Origin: Calcarisporiella thermophila CBS 279.70
Lineage: Eukaryota > Calcarisporiellomycota
DNA: 23,016 nucleotides
Assembly (NCBI RefSeq): GCF_041956535.1
Contig: NW_027192213.1
Location: 543,735-566,750 of the forward strand
Reading direction: 5' to 3'
In this document: positions 1-10,059 of the stretch, one piece after another
Position numbering within the stretch: the first letter of the stretch is position 1
Layout: each line of letters starts with the position of its first letter
Program-made: the position numbers and the translations under genes
The notes under the pieces: model-generated
Database searches by the model: none
Seen by the model: the letters and a program-made list of their open reading frames with translations, nothing else
What the model was told of the DNA's origin: nothing

Positions 1-170
1 TGGAAATATCGGGGGACGACAGTGTAGTGGACTATCCAAGGGATGCCGAATGAAACGGCGTGGGTTCGAAACCCACTTCCCCCACCAGCACTCACTATTA
101 GATCGTGACTGCTGTCCACTTTGATCAATAAGTTATTAAGTCTCTATCACTGGAAAATTGCTTAAAGAAC
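1..170 (+). repeat. tRNA-derived SINE, family S1, copy a (left part may be cut by the window edge)
   Basis: The first 90 bases read like a degenerate tRNA: a G-rich 5' strand (11-17), an A-box-like stretch (AGTGTAGTGG, about 21-30), then a good T-arm (GTGGG, TTCGAAA, CCCAC at 61-77) followed by TTCCCCC, A and an encoded CCA. The next 80 bases (CAGCACTCACT...) align, with substitutions, to the body of two better-preserved copies at 19225-19500 (+) and 20320-20602 (-). The cloverleaf cannot be completed in the D and anticodon arms, so this is a tRNA-derived retroposon and not a functional tRNA gene. The right boundary is approximate because the copy is diverged. Confidence 0.7.
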
Positions 171-1382
171 ACTATACTCTATTTTCCCATAGTTTAAAAT
201 TGGATCCTACTATTTCAAATTACCCTTGGCATGCTGTAATCGCACACAAAAAACGTGGTTTGAACTTTGATAAAAATAGCTAAAATTAAACTTCTATTTC
301 GGCATGAATGGAGAAACGTTCATCAAATATAATGAAATGCTAGTTAAATAATATTTGACTAGCATTTCATATAGATATATATTATACAATATACCTTATG
401 ATTTAATTTCAATATAACTAAATTAAGTATACTCGAATGGAAATTTTAAATCTCCGAAAACTCAATGTGAAAATTACAAATTCAATGAATACAACAAATT
501 ATAATATGTATCAGAAATTAATCGTCGGTTTACTAAACTTGCTTACTATTTTGAAATCTAATTGTAAAATATATATATTGTATTTTTATAAGATTATAAA
601 ATCGTGTTCGTGTCATTCTTTGTAAATCTCCTATTGAATGCAATTACAAATTTATTCTTGGGATTCCAGTGAGAATCAAAACAAAACAGAATTTTAATAT
701 TTACATTTGTTTAAAGCCTTTATTTAGATTGTCTGCTATGTTTATTATAATATATGTTGGCTACTACATTTAACTCCTTGTTTATCACAGTTTTCTTCAA
801 GTCTTCCCACGTTTCAAATCCAATTGCATAGGATCTACAAACCTCCTATGGAAGTAATATTTGTATGAAGGTTCTGTTCTCTTCTGAATATCCCAATTGC
901 GAGTCTAAGTTCAAGGTGGAGCTTAATTGATTGAAAAATCTGTTCTTATAGAAAGCTTGTAAAATCCCCCGATTCATTAAAGGAGGGTGTTCAATTTAAA
1001 TAATACAATAAAATAGATTATCAGTTCTAATAAATTTGCGGGGAATAGAATGGTCAGTCTTAACTCTTTTGAGCATGGATTTTCAACAAAGCTGTGACAA
1101 AGACTTTGATAATAATGGCTTACTATACTTCGTGCTTACTACTTAGTGCAAGGCTGTTCAATAATATATTGAAATAGATACTATGTATATTTTTAGGCTT
1201 TAGTGGTTAAAGTTGAGTTAATAAGAAAGGCATTTCTTATATAAAATATACACAAGAATAAATATATGTATTGATACTAAATTAATATTCATACCCTAGA
1301 GCACCGTAAATCGAGAAAAATAGTACAATCAGCAAATGCAAAGGAATGAAACGAAGATACCACATAGCTGAGTTTATTATAA
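171..1382. other. AT-rich intergenic stretch, no gene recognised
   Basis: No convincing coding region was seen. The interval holds a 39-base near-perfect hairpin at 332-370. On the minus strand near 845-735 there is a short open stretch after an acceptor-like TAG (reading roughly VCRSYAIGFETWEDLKK) with no recognisable family and no continuation, possibly a decayed transposon or gene fragment. The right part is the 3' flank of the SAP30-like gene. Confidence 0.5.
332..370. repeat. 39-base inverted repeat (hairpin)
   Basis: ATGAAATGCTAGT at 332-344 is repeated exactly, inverted, at 358-370 (ACTAGCATTTCAT). The inner six bases also pair with one mismatch, leaving arms of 19 bases and a one-base loop. 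It lies in AT-rich intergenic DNA with no gene adjacent. It could be a tiny fold-back element remnant or a transcribed hairpin; function unknown. Confidence 0.8.
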
Positions 1383-1931
1383 CTATATTGGAGGCGGGAG
1401 TTTTAGAATTTTGTCTAGGATCAATTAGATGAAAATAATGTCGATTAGTAAGGTTGCCCAATCGCTTTTCAATCAAATAGCATCAAGTACCTTTGTTCTG
1501 AACGGCATAAAGAAAATAGGTTACCGCATCGATTTCCCTGACGGGCAATGCCGCAAAATGACGTTTTACAGCCTCAACTAGTTCGTCCCGAGTTGGTTTT
1601 GCTCGAGTACGAACTCGATGTATGCGTCGATATTTTCGTAGTATGTTTATATCCATACTATTGAAATCAACCTGATTATTAGAAAGAAGACACAGAAAGA
1701 TCAGCAAGCAATATCAAACTTTCGAACTCCAAGATTGCGCAAATAAGCGATTAGATGATCAACAATTTGTCTCGAAACATCAAAAAGACTACACACCAAA
1801 CTTTTGCCTTCTAACCAGGGAGATTGGCTCATGTTGTTACCGTCCAATTTCTTTCGTCCAGCGGAGAGTGTGGATGAAGATATAGCTGAATTCGAAAGAA
1901 CAGCTGCTTTGCTCTGCGGGGTTAAGGTCAT
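1383..1931 (-). CDS. SAP30: SAP30-like Sin3/HDAC complex subunit (3 exons)
   Basis: Proposed exons on the minus strand are 1931-1797, 1671-1491 and 1414-1383, giving 115 residues. Exon 1 is a Ser-rich, low-complexity N-terminus starting at ATG 1931. Exon 2 carries the diagnostic part: DFNSMDINILRKYRRIHRV, then a basic/acidic helix (DELVEAVKRHFAALPV) and YFLYAVQNK, matching the SAP30 Sin3-binding domain, where a helix pair docks on the PAH3/HID region of Sin3 to bridge the Rpd3 histone deacetylase. The C-terminus (DKILKLPPPI) is short. Introns begin GTGTGT and GTACTT and end CAG and TAG; the second has a TACTAAT branch-like site. The domain call is fairly firm. The first donor and the last exon are by-eye choices: an alternative last acceptor near 1292 would give the ending GYEY. 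The gene is divergent from the CON7-like gene, sharing a 675-base upstream region. Confidence 0.72.
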
Positions 1932-2606
1932 TGTAGAATGTGCGCATTGGAATAAAGGCGCTCTGTGATTTTCAGTATGACTGTTTAATGCTACGCCTCA
2001 AGTTTAAAATTACTTATCTTGAGAATTCCTCAAATAATTGGATGAAATTGGCATTAAGGTAAATTTACTTTTCAAATAAACTGTGTATTTCATCTTCATT
2101 TCTATAATATGACTTAAGAACTCCATGGGATAATTTTCAATATTAAAAACTACCTCCTTAACTTGTGAGAGGTCAATATCAGTAATGATCCTTTCTCCCT
2201 CATCAATTCACCCCTCTTATTCCTGTGTCATTCGTTTTGAATTAACCCATATTTCTGTCTAGATATGTTCTACAACCTCCGCATTATCTTTTCATTCTTT
2301 AAATGCTATGATATGAGGGAAGAAATTGAATGGGAAATTGGATGATGGAAAATTGACTGCGTTTTGGATGTGATCGAAATTAGGGAGTGATGTCAGAAAG
2401 AATTGCATTAAGACTTGGCCATGACATCAGGGCAGGTTCGGGTACTTCATTACATTTTTTTTCTCCTTGCAGTTTATTTTTTTTTTTATATTTCCACCAT
2501 CATCGCAGAGAGAGAATCTACTGAATTTTCTTGCATTCTTTTAATTCTATGATGGTTTTTATGTCCTACATTTTGGTGTGATTTTGGATTTTATGCTAGA
2601 ATAACT
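1932..2606. promoter_or_regulatory. Shared upstream region of the divergent SAP30-like and CON7-like genes
   Basis: A 675-base non-coding interval between two start codons pointing away from each other. It should hold both promoters. On the CON7 side there is a pyrimidine run ending in TTGCAG near 2456-2471, which resembles a 3' splice site and suggests a 5'-UTR intron (inference). T-rich runs occur at 2454-2488. No specific factor site could be assigned. Confidence 0.45.
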
Positions 2607-3818
2607 ATGGTTGAACACTTTAATTCTACATACCTGATGCAAGACCGTCATTCCGTTCCTCCCCCCTCATTTTACAAGATTAAACCATACCAATCGCGCA
2701 CACTCCTCAATATCTACCCATCGCAAATACCTCCATCGACTGTTTCTTCTTCAACACCTTCAACTCAGATAACTGCAATCTCAGAGGCGGTCGAGAACAC
2801 AATACCTGTTGCACCACCGGCGAAAGAAAGCGAGAATAATTTTACGCAAACTTCTCTAACTAACACAGCTACCACAGAAGCATTGGATATTCCCGTTATT
2901 TCACCTAATATCTCTGTGGCTAGCACCTCCCATGCATCCAAACCTGCGGCAATTGACGGCGAAGGATTCACGGTACCGGCGAAATATTCGACCATGAGCA
3001 GGTCGACTACATCCATGCAAGCTGTACCGGGCGCCGCAGCAAGTGACGGAACATCCGCTGTAATACCTCCTCAGCAAACCATGCTTACTTATCCAGATGT
3101 AGCATACATGATGTTAGCAGATGTTTATCGTAATATACCATCCGCTTCAAGTGCCTCTGCAGATCGCAGTATAAATCAACGAAGGATTGCTCTCCCAATG
3201 CTTTCAATGGAACCCTCAATTCCTACCACCTCGATTAACACTAGTTCAGTGTCTTCACAGCCACAATTGCCTTCTGTACAAATGTTTGAGCCAGCTCTTC
3301 CTCCGGCTACACAAACGCATTCAAACATATCTACTTTTGCCGCATCTAGCATAATCGATGGACACACCTTACCCTCATCTTCCTCTCCCCTACCTCCTCC
3401 TCCCGCTATTGCGCCTGTGTCATCGGCATATCGGATTGCTGAAGACTACAGTAAACAAAGGCGAGATAGCAGCTGCAGCAGTGAAACAGATAATGAGCAG
3501 CTACAAAAACAATGGACTTTCATAAGTTTGCCTGGAATCAATATCCGTAAACGCCCTCGGCGGAAATTTGAAGAGATAGAGCGCAATTACGCATGTAATT
3601 GGCCTGGCTGCACCAAGGCTTATGGGACTTTGAATCATTTAAATGCCCATATCCATATGCAAGGTCATGGGGAAAAACGGCATCCTTCTGGTAAAAATTT
3701 TCTACATCTTCTTCCAAGTGAAATATTTTAAGATAAACCGAAACTTTTTCCTTTTCTTTTTGCAACAGAATTTAAAGAGATGCGAAAGTTGTGGCGAGAA
3801 CGCAAGAAAATGAAATAG
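2607..3818 (+). CDS. CON7-like C2H2 zinc-finger transcription regulator (2 exons)
   Basis: Exons are 2607-3690 and 3769-3818 (intron 78 nt, GTAAAA..ACAG), giving 377 residues. Residues 1-300 are Ser/Thr/Pro-rich low complexity without a fold I recognise, as in many fungal regulators. A basic segment (RKRPRRKFEEIE, about 312-323) precedes one zinc finger with ligands C330, C335, H348 and H354 (C-x4-C-x12-H-x5-H), containing AYGTLNHLNAH. After the intron the protein continues EFKEMRKLWRERKKMK and stops. The KRPRR-EEIER, YGTLNHLNAH and EFKEMRK blocks are the signature of CON7, the nuclear regulator needed for appressorium formation and cell-wall gene control in Magnaporthe; here only a general regulatory role is inferred. 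Without splicing, the frame would end in an unrelated 13-residue tail, so the intron is well supported. The start is the first ATG of the open frame. Confidence 0.85.
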
Positions 3819-4266
3819 TTTATTATTGTGTACCTTCATTCTAAGCTATTTCGTTCTTATTTTTACACATAGTTTTCTTTTTTTTATTATTGTAAATATT
3901 AGAATTCGCCACCTTTGCCTAAGTTACCCTTTCTATTATGGGATAACAAAATAGCTTTAGTGACAGAATATAAATTCGGTTTACTCATAATTGTTCCTCT
4001 TCACCAAATATCTGATCTTTGCTATTAATTTTCGACCATTTTCATCGGTCTTTCCTAAGTTTCGCCCAAATTGGTTTGCCACCAGGGTCTTAGCGATATG
4101 CCCAATCGATATTCGCGTAACTCCGCATTAACTTCTTTTTTAAACGATCTTGTCTCTCCTGGAATTTTTAAATTGCAGATTTTTTATTAAGTGTACGTCG
4201 CAAATTTATGTCCTTATAACTTGCGCAAAATTAAGAATTAGCGTATTAGAATCGGCGCAATTTCTC

Positions 4267-4288
4267 TTACAATAGTATACTATTGTAA
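4267..4288. repeat. Perfect 22-base palindrome
   Basis: The arms TTACAATAGTA and TACTATTGTAA meet with no loop. Further out, TCTC on the left and GGGAGA on the right can extend the pairing with a bulge. It lies 449 bases beyond the CON7-like stop codon. It may be a 3'-end hairpin or cruciform-prone site. Confidence 0.75.
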
Positions 4289-4740
4289 AGGGAGATTGCA
4301 TTGAATTGACACGTAATATGAAATTACTAAATTGAAATTTTGACCAGTTTGAAAAAAAAAAGTGAATACAGAATGAAGGCACTAAAAGTCTTATATGAAT
4401 GATTGGGATGTATTTTGTTAATCTGTTTCAAAGCAATCAAACCATTTGAATTTCTAAAAGGATTTATAATAGCATTGAGAAGCATTTTAAGAATTTTAAT
4501 TACCATAATAATAATCTCCTTGAACCCAAAAAACGATATAGTAAAAGTCTAATATTATATAATTTCTTTTCGCGAATATTTTGTTAACTCGCCTTAATTT
4601 CCTAATGCGATGTTAATTGTTTAAACTATTTTTTCTTAAAATTAGTTTTATACTGTAATTGTGTCATGAGTACTGCAATTACAATTTTGAATTTTTCTAT
4701 GATTTACACTTCAATACTTTAATAAGTTAAATGTGGGGGG

Positions 4741-4813
4741 TAGGTTTGTACAATCAATAAACAGCAGCGATGGATATACATAATTATATATTTATATAGT
4801 ATGTACAAACCTA
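4741..4813. repeat. 12-base inverted repeat pair with 49-base spacer
   Basis: TAGGTTTGTACA (4741-4752) and its exact reverse complement (4802-4813) flank a very AT-rich spacer. It sits about 145 bases beyond the stop codon of the CBS-protein gene, so a 3'-UTR hairpin is possible. No transposon features were found around it. Confidence 0.6.
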
Positions 4814-4957
4814 TCTTGATAAGTGCCCTACCTAATTCAAAAGTTATACATCGAAATACCAAGGAGAAATGTGCATATTATACTATATGGGATAATATTA
4901 TAACACAGGATGGTGTGTCGAAAATATTCACAAAATGTTCAGAGAAAAAGGTTATAC

Positions 4958-6042
4958 TTATTCCACAAATACACTTAGGATGTCCGAGAGCGAGACGCAG
5001 CCCATTGGAGCATCATTTGCATCCACAACCCAGGCGTGGTGTGCTCCTTGTCTCATCATGCCACCCATTATCTGGCTGAGTGTGAAACCCTCACGACAGA
5101 AGAGGGGCATTGGCAAGTTATCCCCCTGAGAAAATTCAAGAAACATCATTACGGGGCGGAAGAGATCCCCTACGCGATTGCGATTTAAACCACGCAATTT
5201 TTCCAGTGATAGCTCGGCAACTACCTCTCCTCTTTCACCTCCAAGCCTGTCAACTTCTCCGGGAATATTGTGATTGCACTTGCTTACCAGTGCAATAGCT
5301 CCAACTTTTTCCTGCCGCATCCTTGCGAAGGCTGACCATGCTGTTGTATAAACATCAGCCACAACTGGATGCGCCAAAAGATTATTACGCCACTGCTCAT
5401 GTTCAGTTTCCAAGTTAGAAAGGCCTCCATTCAACTTAAGTGCATAGTTTACGACACTGTTGGCGGGCATGTCTAGTATTCTGCCTAGCATATGATTATT
5501 ACGAAACAAGTAACGCATCACATCCATCTGAGACACAAGACGTGGGGGATCGATATCAACAAGCACGCGATGTATGCGTCGGTATGTCATGAGATTAAGA
5601 AGGGATGGAAGCGAATCGTTAAGTGAGACGGTGTGTAGCTTTGTGCTCTTCGGTAGACACTCAATGACATCTCGAAGTGGTTGGACAAGAAAGTCGGAAC
5701 TGAGGAGAACTTCGGAGCCATTTTCAAGCCGAAGCGTTGGCTGTATTTAAAATTCTGTAGTCATTAGATAAATTCAGTATCAATAGAGAAGATAAAGTAA
5801 GTGACCTGCATCAGAGTAAAGTCAGCCAGCGCTGCTATATCGATCATTGCATGATAAATTTTAGGAGTTTTTCCAGGCGTATAAACCGGAAAAGAGGATA
5901 TATCATTTGTAATGAGAATATCAAACGCCTCTTCCACAGTCGAAAACTCGGAAAGATCAATCAGCTCATTTGTAGTTGAGAGCAAATCCTCAACAGTCTT
6001 TGAATGAATGAAAGTGCGATAGTTTGGAGCTGCGTCAGGCAT
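4958..6042 (-). CDS. CBS-domain (Bateman) protein, AMPK-gamma/Snf4-like size (2 exons)
   Basis: Exons on the minus strand are 6042-5806 and 5740-4958 (intron 65 nt, GTCACT..ACAG, phase 0), giving 339 residues, close to the length of yeast Snf4. Four CBS-like segments can be followed: about 17-78 (STVEEAFDILITNDISSFPV), 100-157 (SLPSLLNLMTYRRIHRVLV), 204-277 (TAWSAFARMRQEKVGAIALV) and 284-338 (FTLSQIMGGMMRQGAHHAWVV then GCVSLSDILSVFV). Paired CBS motifs bind adenine nucleotides in energy-sensing proteins, and the closing SLSDIL motif is shared with AMPK gamma subunits and plant SnRK1-gamma/PV42-type proteins. I cannot tell a true Snf4 orthologue from another four-CBS protein, so no symbol is given. 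The ATG at 6042 was chosen as the first start of the open frame. It is convergent with the CON7-like gene. Confidence 0.75.
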
Positions 6043-6750
6043 GTCCGCTTATTTCAATCGCTACGAAGTTGAGAATTCCAGGTGATCAAGTGTCAAAATT
6101 TTCTCATTAAAATTGTCTGCTTTGCCACAGAATGATTTTAACTGTTAATAAATAATAAAAAATTACCATTCTAAAATCTGAAGTATTGCCTAAAAGATAA
6201 GTTTTCCCTTCGCGCTCTCCAATCAAATAAAATTTCATATTTTATTATCCATATAGCAGAATTAATTTCTCTGAAAACATCAAACTACAAGCACTTACAT
6301 GAAAACAAGTGAGTCAATAAAGAGCTGCTAGCCCCAGCGATTCATTGCACTGAGAGTATCGACTCTGTCGGACCAAAAATTCCAGGACAGGCCCGAAGGA
6401 CAGTTAGCAAATAGAGAGTGGAAAGTGAGTGGATGGACGTTATTGACATATGTATATTTCAAGAACCATGGGGCAAGCGTTGCTGCAGTTTAGTGTCGAG
6501 GAAGAATGAGTCCAAGTTCACTCACTACCTGTATTTCGGCTAGCATTTTGAGACTAATTTGATGATCGCATCCATATGAACTGCTCTACAAATCTACCTT
6601 CTTTCCCTTGAAAATATTCAGGCAGACGAACCATGGAGGCGATATATCATATTCGAGTAGCGAGTCGAGAATCAATAGAGTATACTTTCTATGGGAAGGG
6701 TGAGATTTTGGATCCTCTATGTACGGATTGTCTACCTCAAACGGGTATAT
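6043..6750. other. Upstream region of the CBS-protein gene; otherwise unassigned
   Basis: The first 100-200 bases should contain the promoter of the minus-strand CBS gene. From about 6300 the base composition becomes more balanced (for example 6350-6560), resembling decayed coding or transposon sequence, but no frame stays open and nothing was recognised. Confidence 0.4.
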
Positions 6751-7404
6751 AATTTTTCACAAAGAACCTTTAGAGAAAAGTATCTGTCTTATTAAAAAGA
6801 AAGGATAGCTTCTACGCCAAGATCACCCGGGTGATGCGCCAGCCTTTCTTGAAGTAGTATACAATGAGCTCTACAAAAAGCCCGACCGGTGAAAACTGCT
6901 AGAAAACGTATAAAAACATGTAGAAAATATGGAGGACGTTCGCGGTCCCTTAAATTTTTACAAAATTTTCACCCATTTTTCATAATATTTATAATGGGAG
7001 AAATGTTTACAGATTATGGTGAAATTGTTGAAAATACATAGGGAATCGCGAACGTCCTCCATCTTTTCTACATGTTTCTATACGTTTTCTAGCAGTTTTC
7101 ACCGGACGGGTTTTTTGTAGGGGAGAAGAAAGTAGATAGATTGTTAAAGTATATTGATATGAATGGTTGAGAGTATAAAATAGCAAAAGATAGGTAGAAA
7201 ACTTTCCCTTACTTTCCCAAATCATTTGTAATGAAGAGAGCAAAGGTGCTGAAAGCGGACAACAATTGCTGTCGCAGTAATAGATGTTAAAGCCCATTTT
7301 TCGCCGGGACTACCGGAAGCTTTTGCTCTAATTTTTTCCTTGCTGGTTTGTCTTTTGAGCGGGCAAAATAGGGAGGATAATATCAAACTTTATGTTTTCG
7401 GCAT
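6751..7404 (-). mobile_element. 5'-truncated LINE fragment (3' tail plus end of ORF1), interrupted by a MITE
   Basis: On the minus strand this ends in a tail homologous to those at 7411, 8562, 10423 and 11861 (TTCTACG core at 6811-6817; paired blocks GAAAGG 6799-6804 and CCTTTC 6843-6848). The part at 7121-7330 aligns with 10545-10750 of the ORF1-bearing copy, including the shared AGAGCAAAGGTGCTGAAAG stretch. Near 7370-7308 the minus strand encodes a Lys-rich ORF1 C-terminus (ending VVPAKNGL, then TAA). A 244-base MITE at 6874-7117 splits it. No reverse transcriptase is present in this copy. Boundaries are approximate. Confidence 0.7.
6874..7117. mobile_element. Fold-back MITE, Tc1/mariner-like (TA target duplication)
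   Basis: A 244-base element flanked by TA on both sides (6872-6873 and 7118-7119). Its ends are inverted repeats of about 85 bases with few mismatches: CAAAAAGCCCGACCGGTGAA at the left end matches the complement of the right end at 18 of 20 positions, and the pairing continues through CTGCTAGAAAACGTATA and GGAGGACGTTCGCG. The TA duplication and long terminal repeats fit a non-autonomous Tc1/mariner derivative; no transposase is encoded. Removing it joins the two halves of the surrounding LINE fragment in register with the copy at 10530-10560. Confidence 0.88.
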
Positions 7405-7410
7405 CGTATT

Positions 7411-7930
7411 TTTTTTTATTGTTTTGGACTCTTTATAGCTCTATGTAGTTAAGGGATAGGATGGACTGCTACACCGAAATCGCCTACGTTACACTACTGG
7501 CCTACCCTTGATATATCCAAGAAAATTAATGGAGGATTTGGGAGAACATAAATACACCCGGGTAGCATCATCTTTATTAATCAAGCCAAGAGAATCACTA
7601 TTAAAAAGTATCCTTATCCATATTTAATAATAGAAAGTGATAAAAAACAGAAAGAAAAGAATCCATACAGTAAGTAGGGGATGAGAAGAGAATGCCACAT
7701 ATACTTCATATTAATTCGATTAGAAAGCAAAGTAGAAAATATATGTGAAACACAAGAAAGAACAAGGAGAAAAAAATAATAGAATAAAATTTGTAATAAT
7801 GTGTAAGATAAAGGAAGGAGAAGTTAGATCGCTAAATCCAGGAAAGGAGAAGGTGAGGGGAATAGTGTATTCTGTATAGTCGTATAGGAGTTTGATATTT
7901 CGTCTTCTTGGACCTGTATCCATCTTCCTC
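7411..7930 (-). mobile_element. Diverged LINE-tail copy with purine-rich 3' UTR
   Basis: After a T-run (7410-7418, the A-tail on the minus strand), 7425-7512 aligns to the shared LINE tail: CTCTTTATAG, GATAGG (7455-7460), GCTACACCGAAATCGCC, CTGGCCTACCCTTG. It is the most diverged copy. The following 400 bases are AG-rich on the plus strand and resemble the region after the tail at 11965-12370. No coding frame was recognised. The right limit is a guess. Confidence 0.5.
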
Positions 7931-8545
7931 TACACCAAAGCTCTTAGAAATATTCTTTTTTATCATATATGGACGCGGACTCACACTTGGAACTCACAAT
8001 TTTTTGCAACTTATATCCTAGTTGTTTAACGAGTGCTTCGCTTGGTTGAACATTGTCCGTTATGATCGTTAATCTTGATCGATATATGATACGCCGTGTA
8101 GCATCATCAAATATACTGTCGGAACTTCCCCGTGATTTGAACCACCTAGTATCTTTTTCTCCTTTGGCCGGCTTTATACGGCCTCTATTAACTCGAATTT
8201 TCCCCTCATGTCTTCTAGCTGGTAGGTTGACAACGGCATTAACCTCTTAATGCGGTAAGGGCCTATCCATGGATACTCGAACTTTTGTCTTATTTTGAAC
8301 CGTAAATACTGGATCACCTTCTTTGAACGTGCGGCTTAACATCCTTATTAAACTGTAGTCTCGATCGTTCAGCTGTGTCTTTCGCTATTTCCTCTAGGCA
8401 TCGCGCGGTTTATTCCTTACTGTCCTCGGGTGAGTCCTCCCATAAGAATGATGGTGTGGTATCCCTAGGAATACAAGATTCACGCCCATAAACAAGGTAG
8501 AATGGCTTGTACTTAGTAGTGGAGTGTGCACATATACGACAGGCA
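7931..8545 (-). pseudogene. Ty3/gypsy-type retrotransposon integrase C-terminal remnant
   Basis: Read on the minus strand from 8545, one frame gives AHSTTKYKPFYLVYGRES, the hallmark end of the integrase core in Ty3/gypsy elements, then acidic helical sequence (ARCLEEIAKDTAERSRLQFN). After a frameshift it continues as EGDPVFTVQNKTK, then in another frame KFEYPWIGPYRIKRL and TYQLEDMRGK, the GPY/F module of gypsy integrases, and then GRIKPA in a third frame. A stop (TAA) lies in frame near 8414-8412. At least one stop and two or more frameshifts show it is dead. The upstream integrase core is missing: an S2 SINE abuts at 8562. A connection to the LTR copy at 10060 is possible but not shown. Confidence 0.75.
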
Positions 8546-8561
8546 AATGAGTTCTTAATTG

Positions 8562-8873
8562 TTTTTATTTAACAAAGGCTCTTTATTGAAAAGTCTCCTG
8601 AAAAAGATAAAGGCGGGGTAAACTTCTACGTCACCCAGATAATGCACCTGGCCCGCCTTGCTAATGCCGAGAAAGATACAGAATACGAAGAATTATATGT
8701 GGAAGAGTTTAATTGACCTATTTTACTACATTTCGGAGAAGTTGTAACGAAGTAGCTTATAGCTCAGTTCCTAGAGTATGTCCCTGTCACATCTTTAGTA
8801 CTGGTGCCGTCATCGGGAATTGAACCCAGCACACAGTGGTTAAGCTCCGGGGGTTCTTAACCATATGCAATCC
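8562..8873 (-). mobile_element. tRNA-derived SINE, family S2, copy a, with LINE-type 3' tail
   Basis: On the minus strand the 5' head (8873-8800) is tRNA-like: an A-box-like GCATATGGTTAAGA and a B-box-like GGGTTCAATTCCC (8827-8815). It is followed by GGAACTGAGCTATAAGCTAC (8770-8751), shared with copy b. The last 110 bases are the LINE tail: GGTGCATTATCTGG, GACGTAGAAG, stem blocks 8652-8657 (CCCGCC) and 8612-8617 (GGCGGG), then AGGAGACTTTTCAATAAA and a short A-rich end. A tRNA head joined to a LINE tail is the classic SINE design that recruits the partner LINE's reverse transcriptase. No clean target duplication was found. Confidence 0.75.
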
Positions 8874-9220
8874 AATATCGGCAATAAGTTCATTGTTACG
8901 GGCGAAAGGAGGTTTGTGTGGATGGGTGTCCGAATCTTGATAAAAGTGAGATTTATCTTAATAATTCAGTGAAATGGTGTCGAACATTAAAAAAAACTGA
9001 AGGGTTTAAATAGAATTGTGAACAAAGGAGGATAACTCTCACTGGTGTTCACAGATGAGATAGATAAGATAACAAAGTATCAATCAACATCAACAAGGTA
9101 GTCATGAGGGAGCATAAGAGTAACCACGAGGCCGGCGAGTAACTACGAGGGGTCGGCAACGTAGCGGAAATCAATTCAATGGCTGCTCTACTTGAAAGAT
9201 ATCGCGCTTCCTGAATGTTC
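8874..9220. other. Unassigned sequence left of assembly gap 1
   Basis: No gene recognised. The last 20 bases (ATCGCGCTTCCTGAATGT region, about 9200-9219) recur just after the gap at 9985-10001, suggesting that the gap interrupts a repeated sequence. Confidence 0.4.
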
Positions 9221-9982
9221 NNNNNNNNNNNNNNNNNNNNNNNNNNNNNNNNNNNNNNNNNNNNNNNNNNNNNNNNNNNNNNNNNNNNNNNNNNNNNNNN
9301 NNNNNNNNNNNNNNNNNNNNNNNNNNNNNNNNNNNNNNNNNNNNNNNNNNNNNNNNNNNNNNNNNNNNNNNNNNNNNNNNNNNNNNNNNNNNNNNNNNNN
9401 NNNNNNNNNNNNNNNNNNNNNNNNNNNNNNNNNNNNNNNNNNNNNNNNNNNNNNNNNNNNNNNNNNNNNNNNNNNNNNNNNNNNNNNNNNNNNNNNNNNN
9501 NNNNNNNNNNNNNNNNNNNNNNNNNNNNNNNNNNNNNNNNNNNNNNNNNNNNNNNNNNNNNNNNNNNNNNNNNNNNNNNNNNNNNNNNNNNNNNNNNNNN
9601 NNNNNNNNNNNNNNNNNNNNNNNNNNNNNNNNNNNNNNNNNNNNNNNNNNNNNNNNNNNNNNNNNNNNNNNNNNNNNNNNNNNNNNNNNNNNNNNNNNNN
9701 NNNNNNNNNNNNNNNNNNNNNNNNNNNNNNNNNNNNNNNNNNNNNNNNNNNNNNNNNNNNNNNNNNNNNNNNNNNNNNNNNNNNNNNNNNNNNNNNNNNN
9801 NNNNNNNNNNNNNNNNNNNNNNNNNNNNNNNNNNNNNNNNNNNNNNNNNNNNNNNNNNNNNNNNNNNNNNNNNNNNNNNNNNNNNNNNNNNNNNNNNNNN
9901 NNNNNNNNNNNNNNNNNNNNNNNNNNNNNNNNNNNNNNNNNNNNNNNNNNNNNNNNNNNNNNNNNNNNNNNNNNNNNNNNNN
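9221..9982. other. Assembly gap (762 N)
   Basis: All bases are N. Open frames spanning it are artefacts of the unknown bases. Confidence 1.
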
Positions 9983-10059
9983 AGATCGCGCTTCCTGAAC
10001 GTCTATGTGACTGCCTCTGTGACTTCACTGTACAAAAACCAATTTTCTTGTAACAATTT

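Larger units (their letters stand above)
3819..4957. other. Convergent intergenic region between the CON7-like and CBS-protein genes
   Basis: Both flanking genes end toward this 1.1-kb AT-rich interval, so it holds their 3' UTRs and polyadenylation signals. It contains a perfect 22-base palindrome (4267-4288) and a 12-base inverted pair (TAGGTTTGTACA at 4741-4752 and its complement at 4802-4813). Short open frames across 4801-5129 on the plus strand run into the CBS gene's antisense and look accidental. Confidence 0.5.

Noticed and set aside
437-625. 62-codon open frame on the plus strand
   Set aside because: Composition is plain AT-rich spacer (Asn, Ile, Lys, Leu, Tyr), no motif, no splice context.
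735-845. Possible exon on the minus strand after an acceptor-like TAG
   Set aside because: About 35 codons, no family recognised, no upstream partner exon found; noted only in the spacer entry.
2765-3367. Minus-strand open frames inside the CON7-like gene
   Set aside because: Shadow frames of the Ser/Thr/Pro-rich coding sequence.
4801-5298. Plus-strand open frames overlapping the CBS-protein gene
   Set aside because: They lie antisense to a well-supported exon and show no domain.
8815-8873. Possible functional tRNA gene in the S2 heads
   Set aside because: A and B boxes are present, but acceptor and anticodon stems do not pair; these are SINE promoters.
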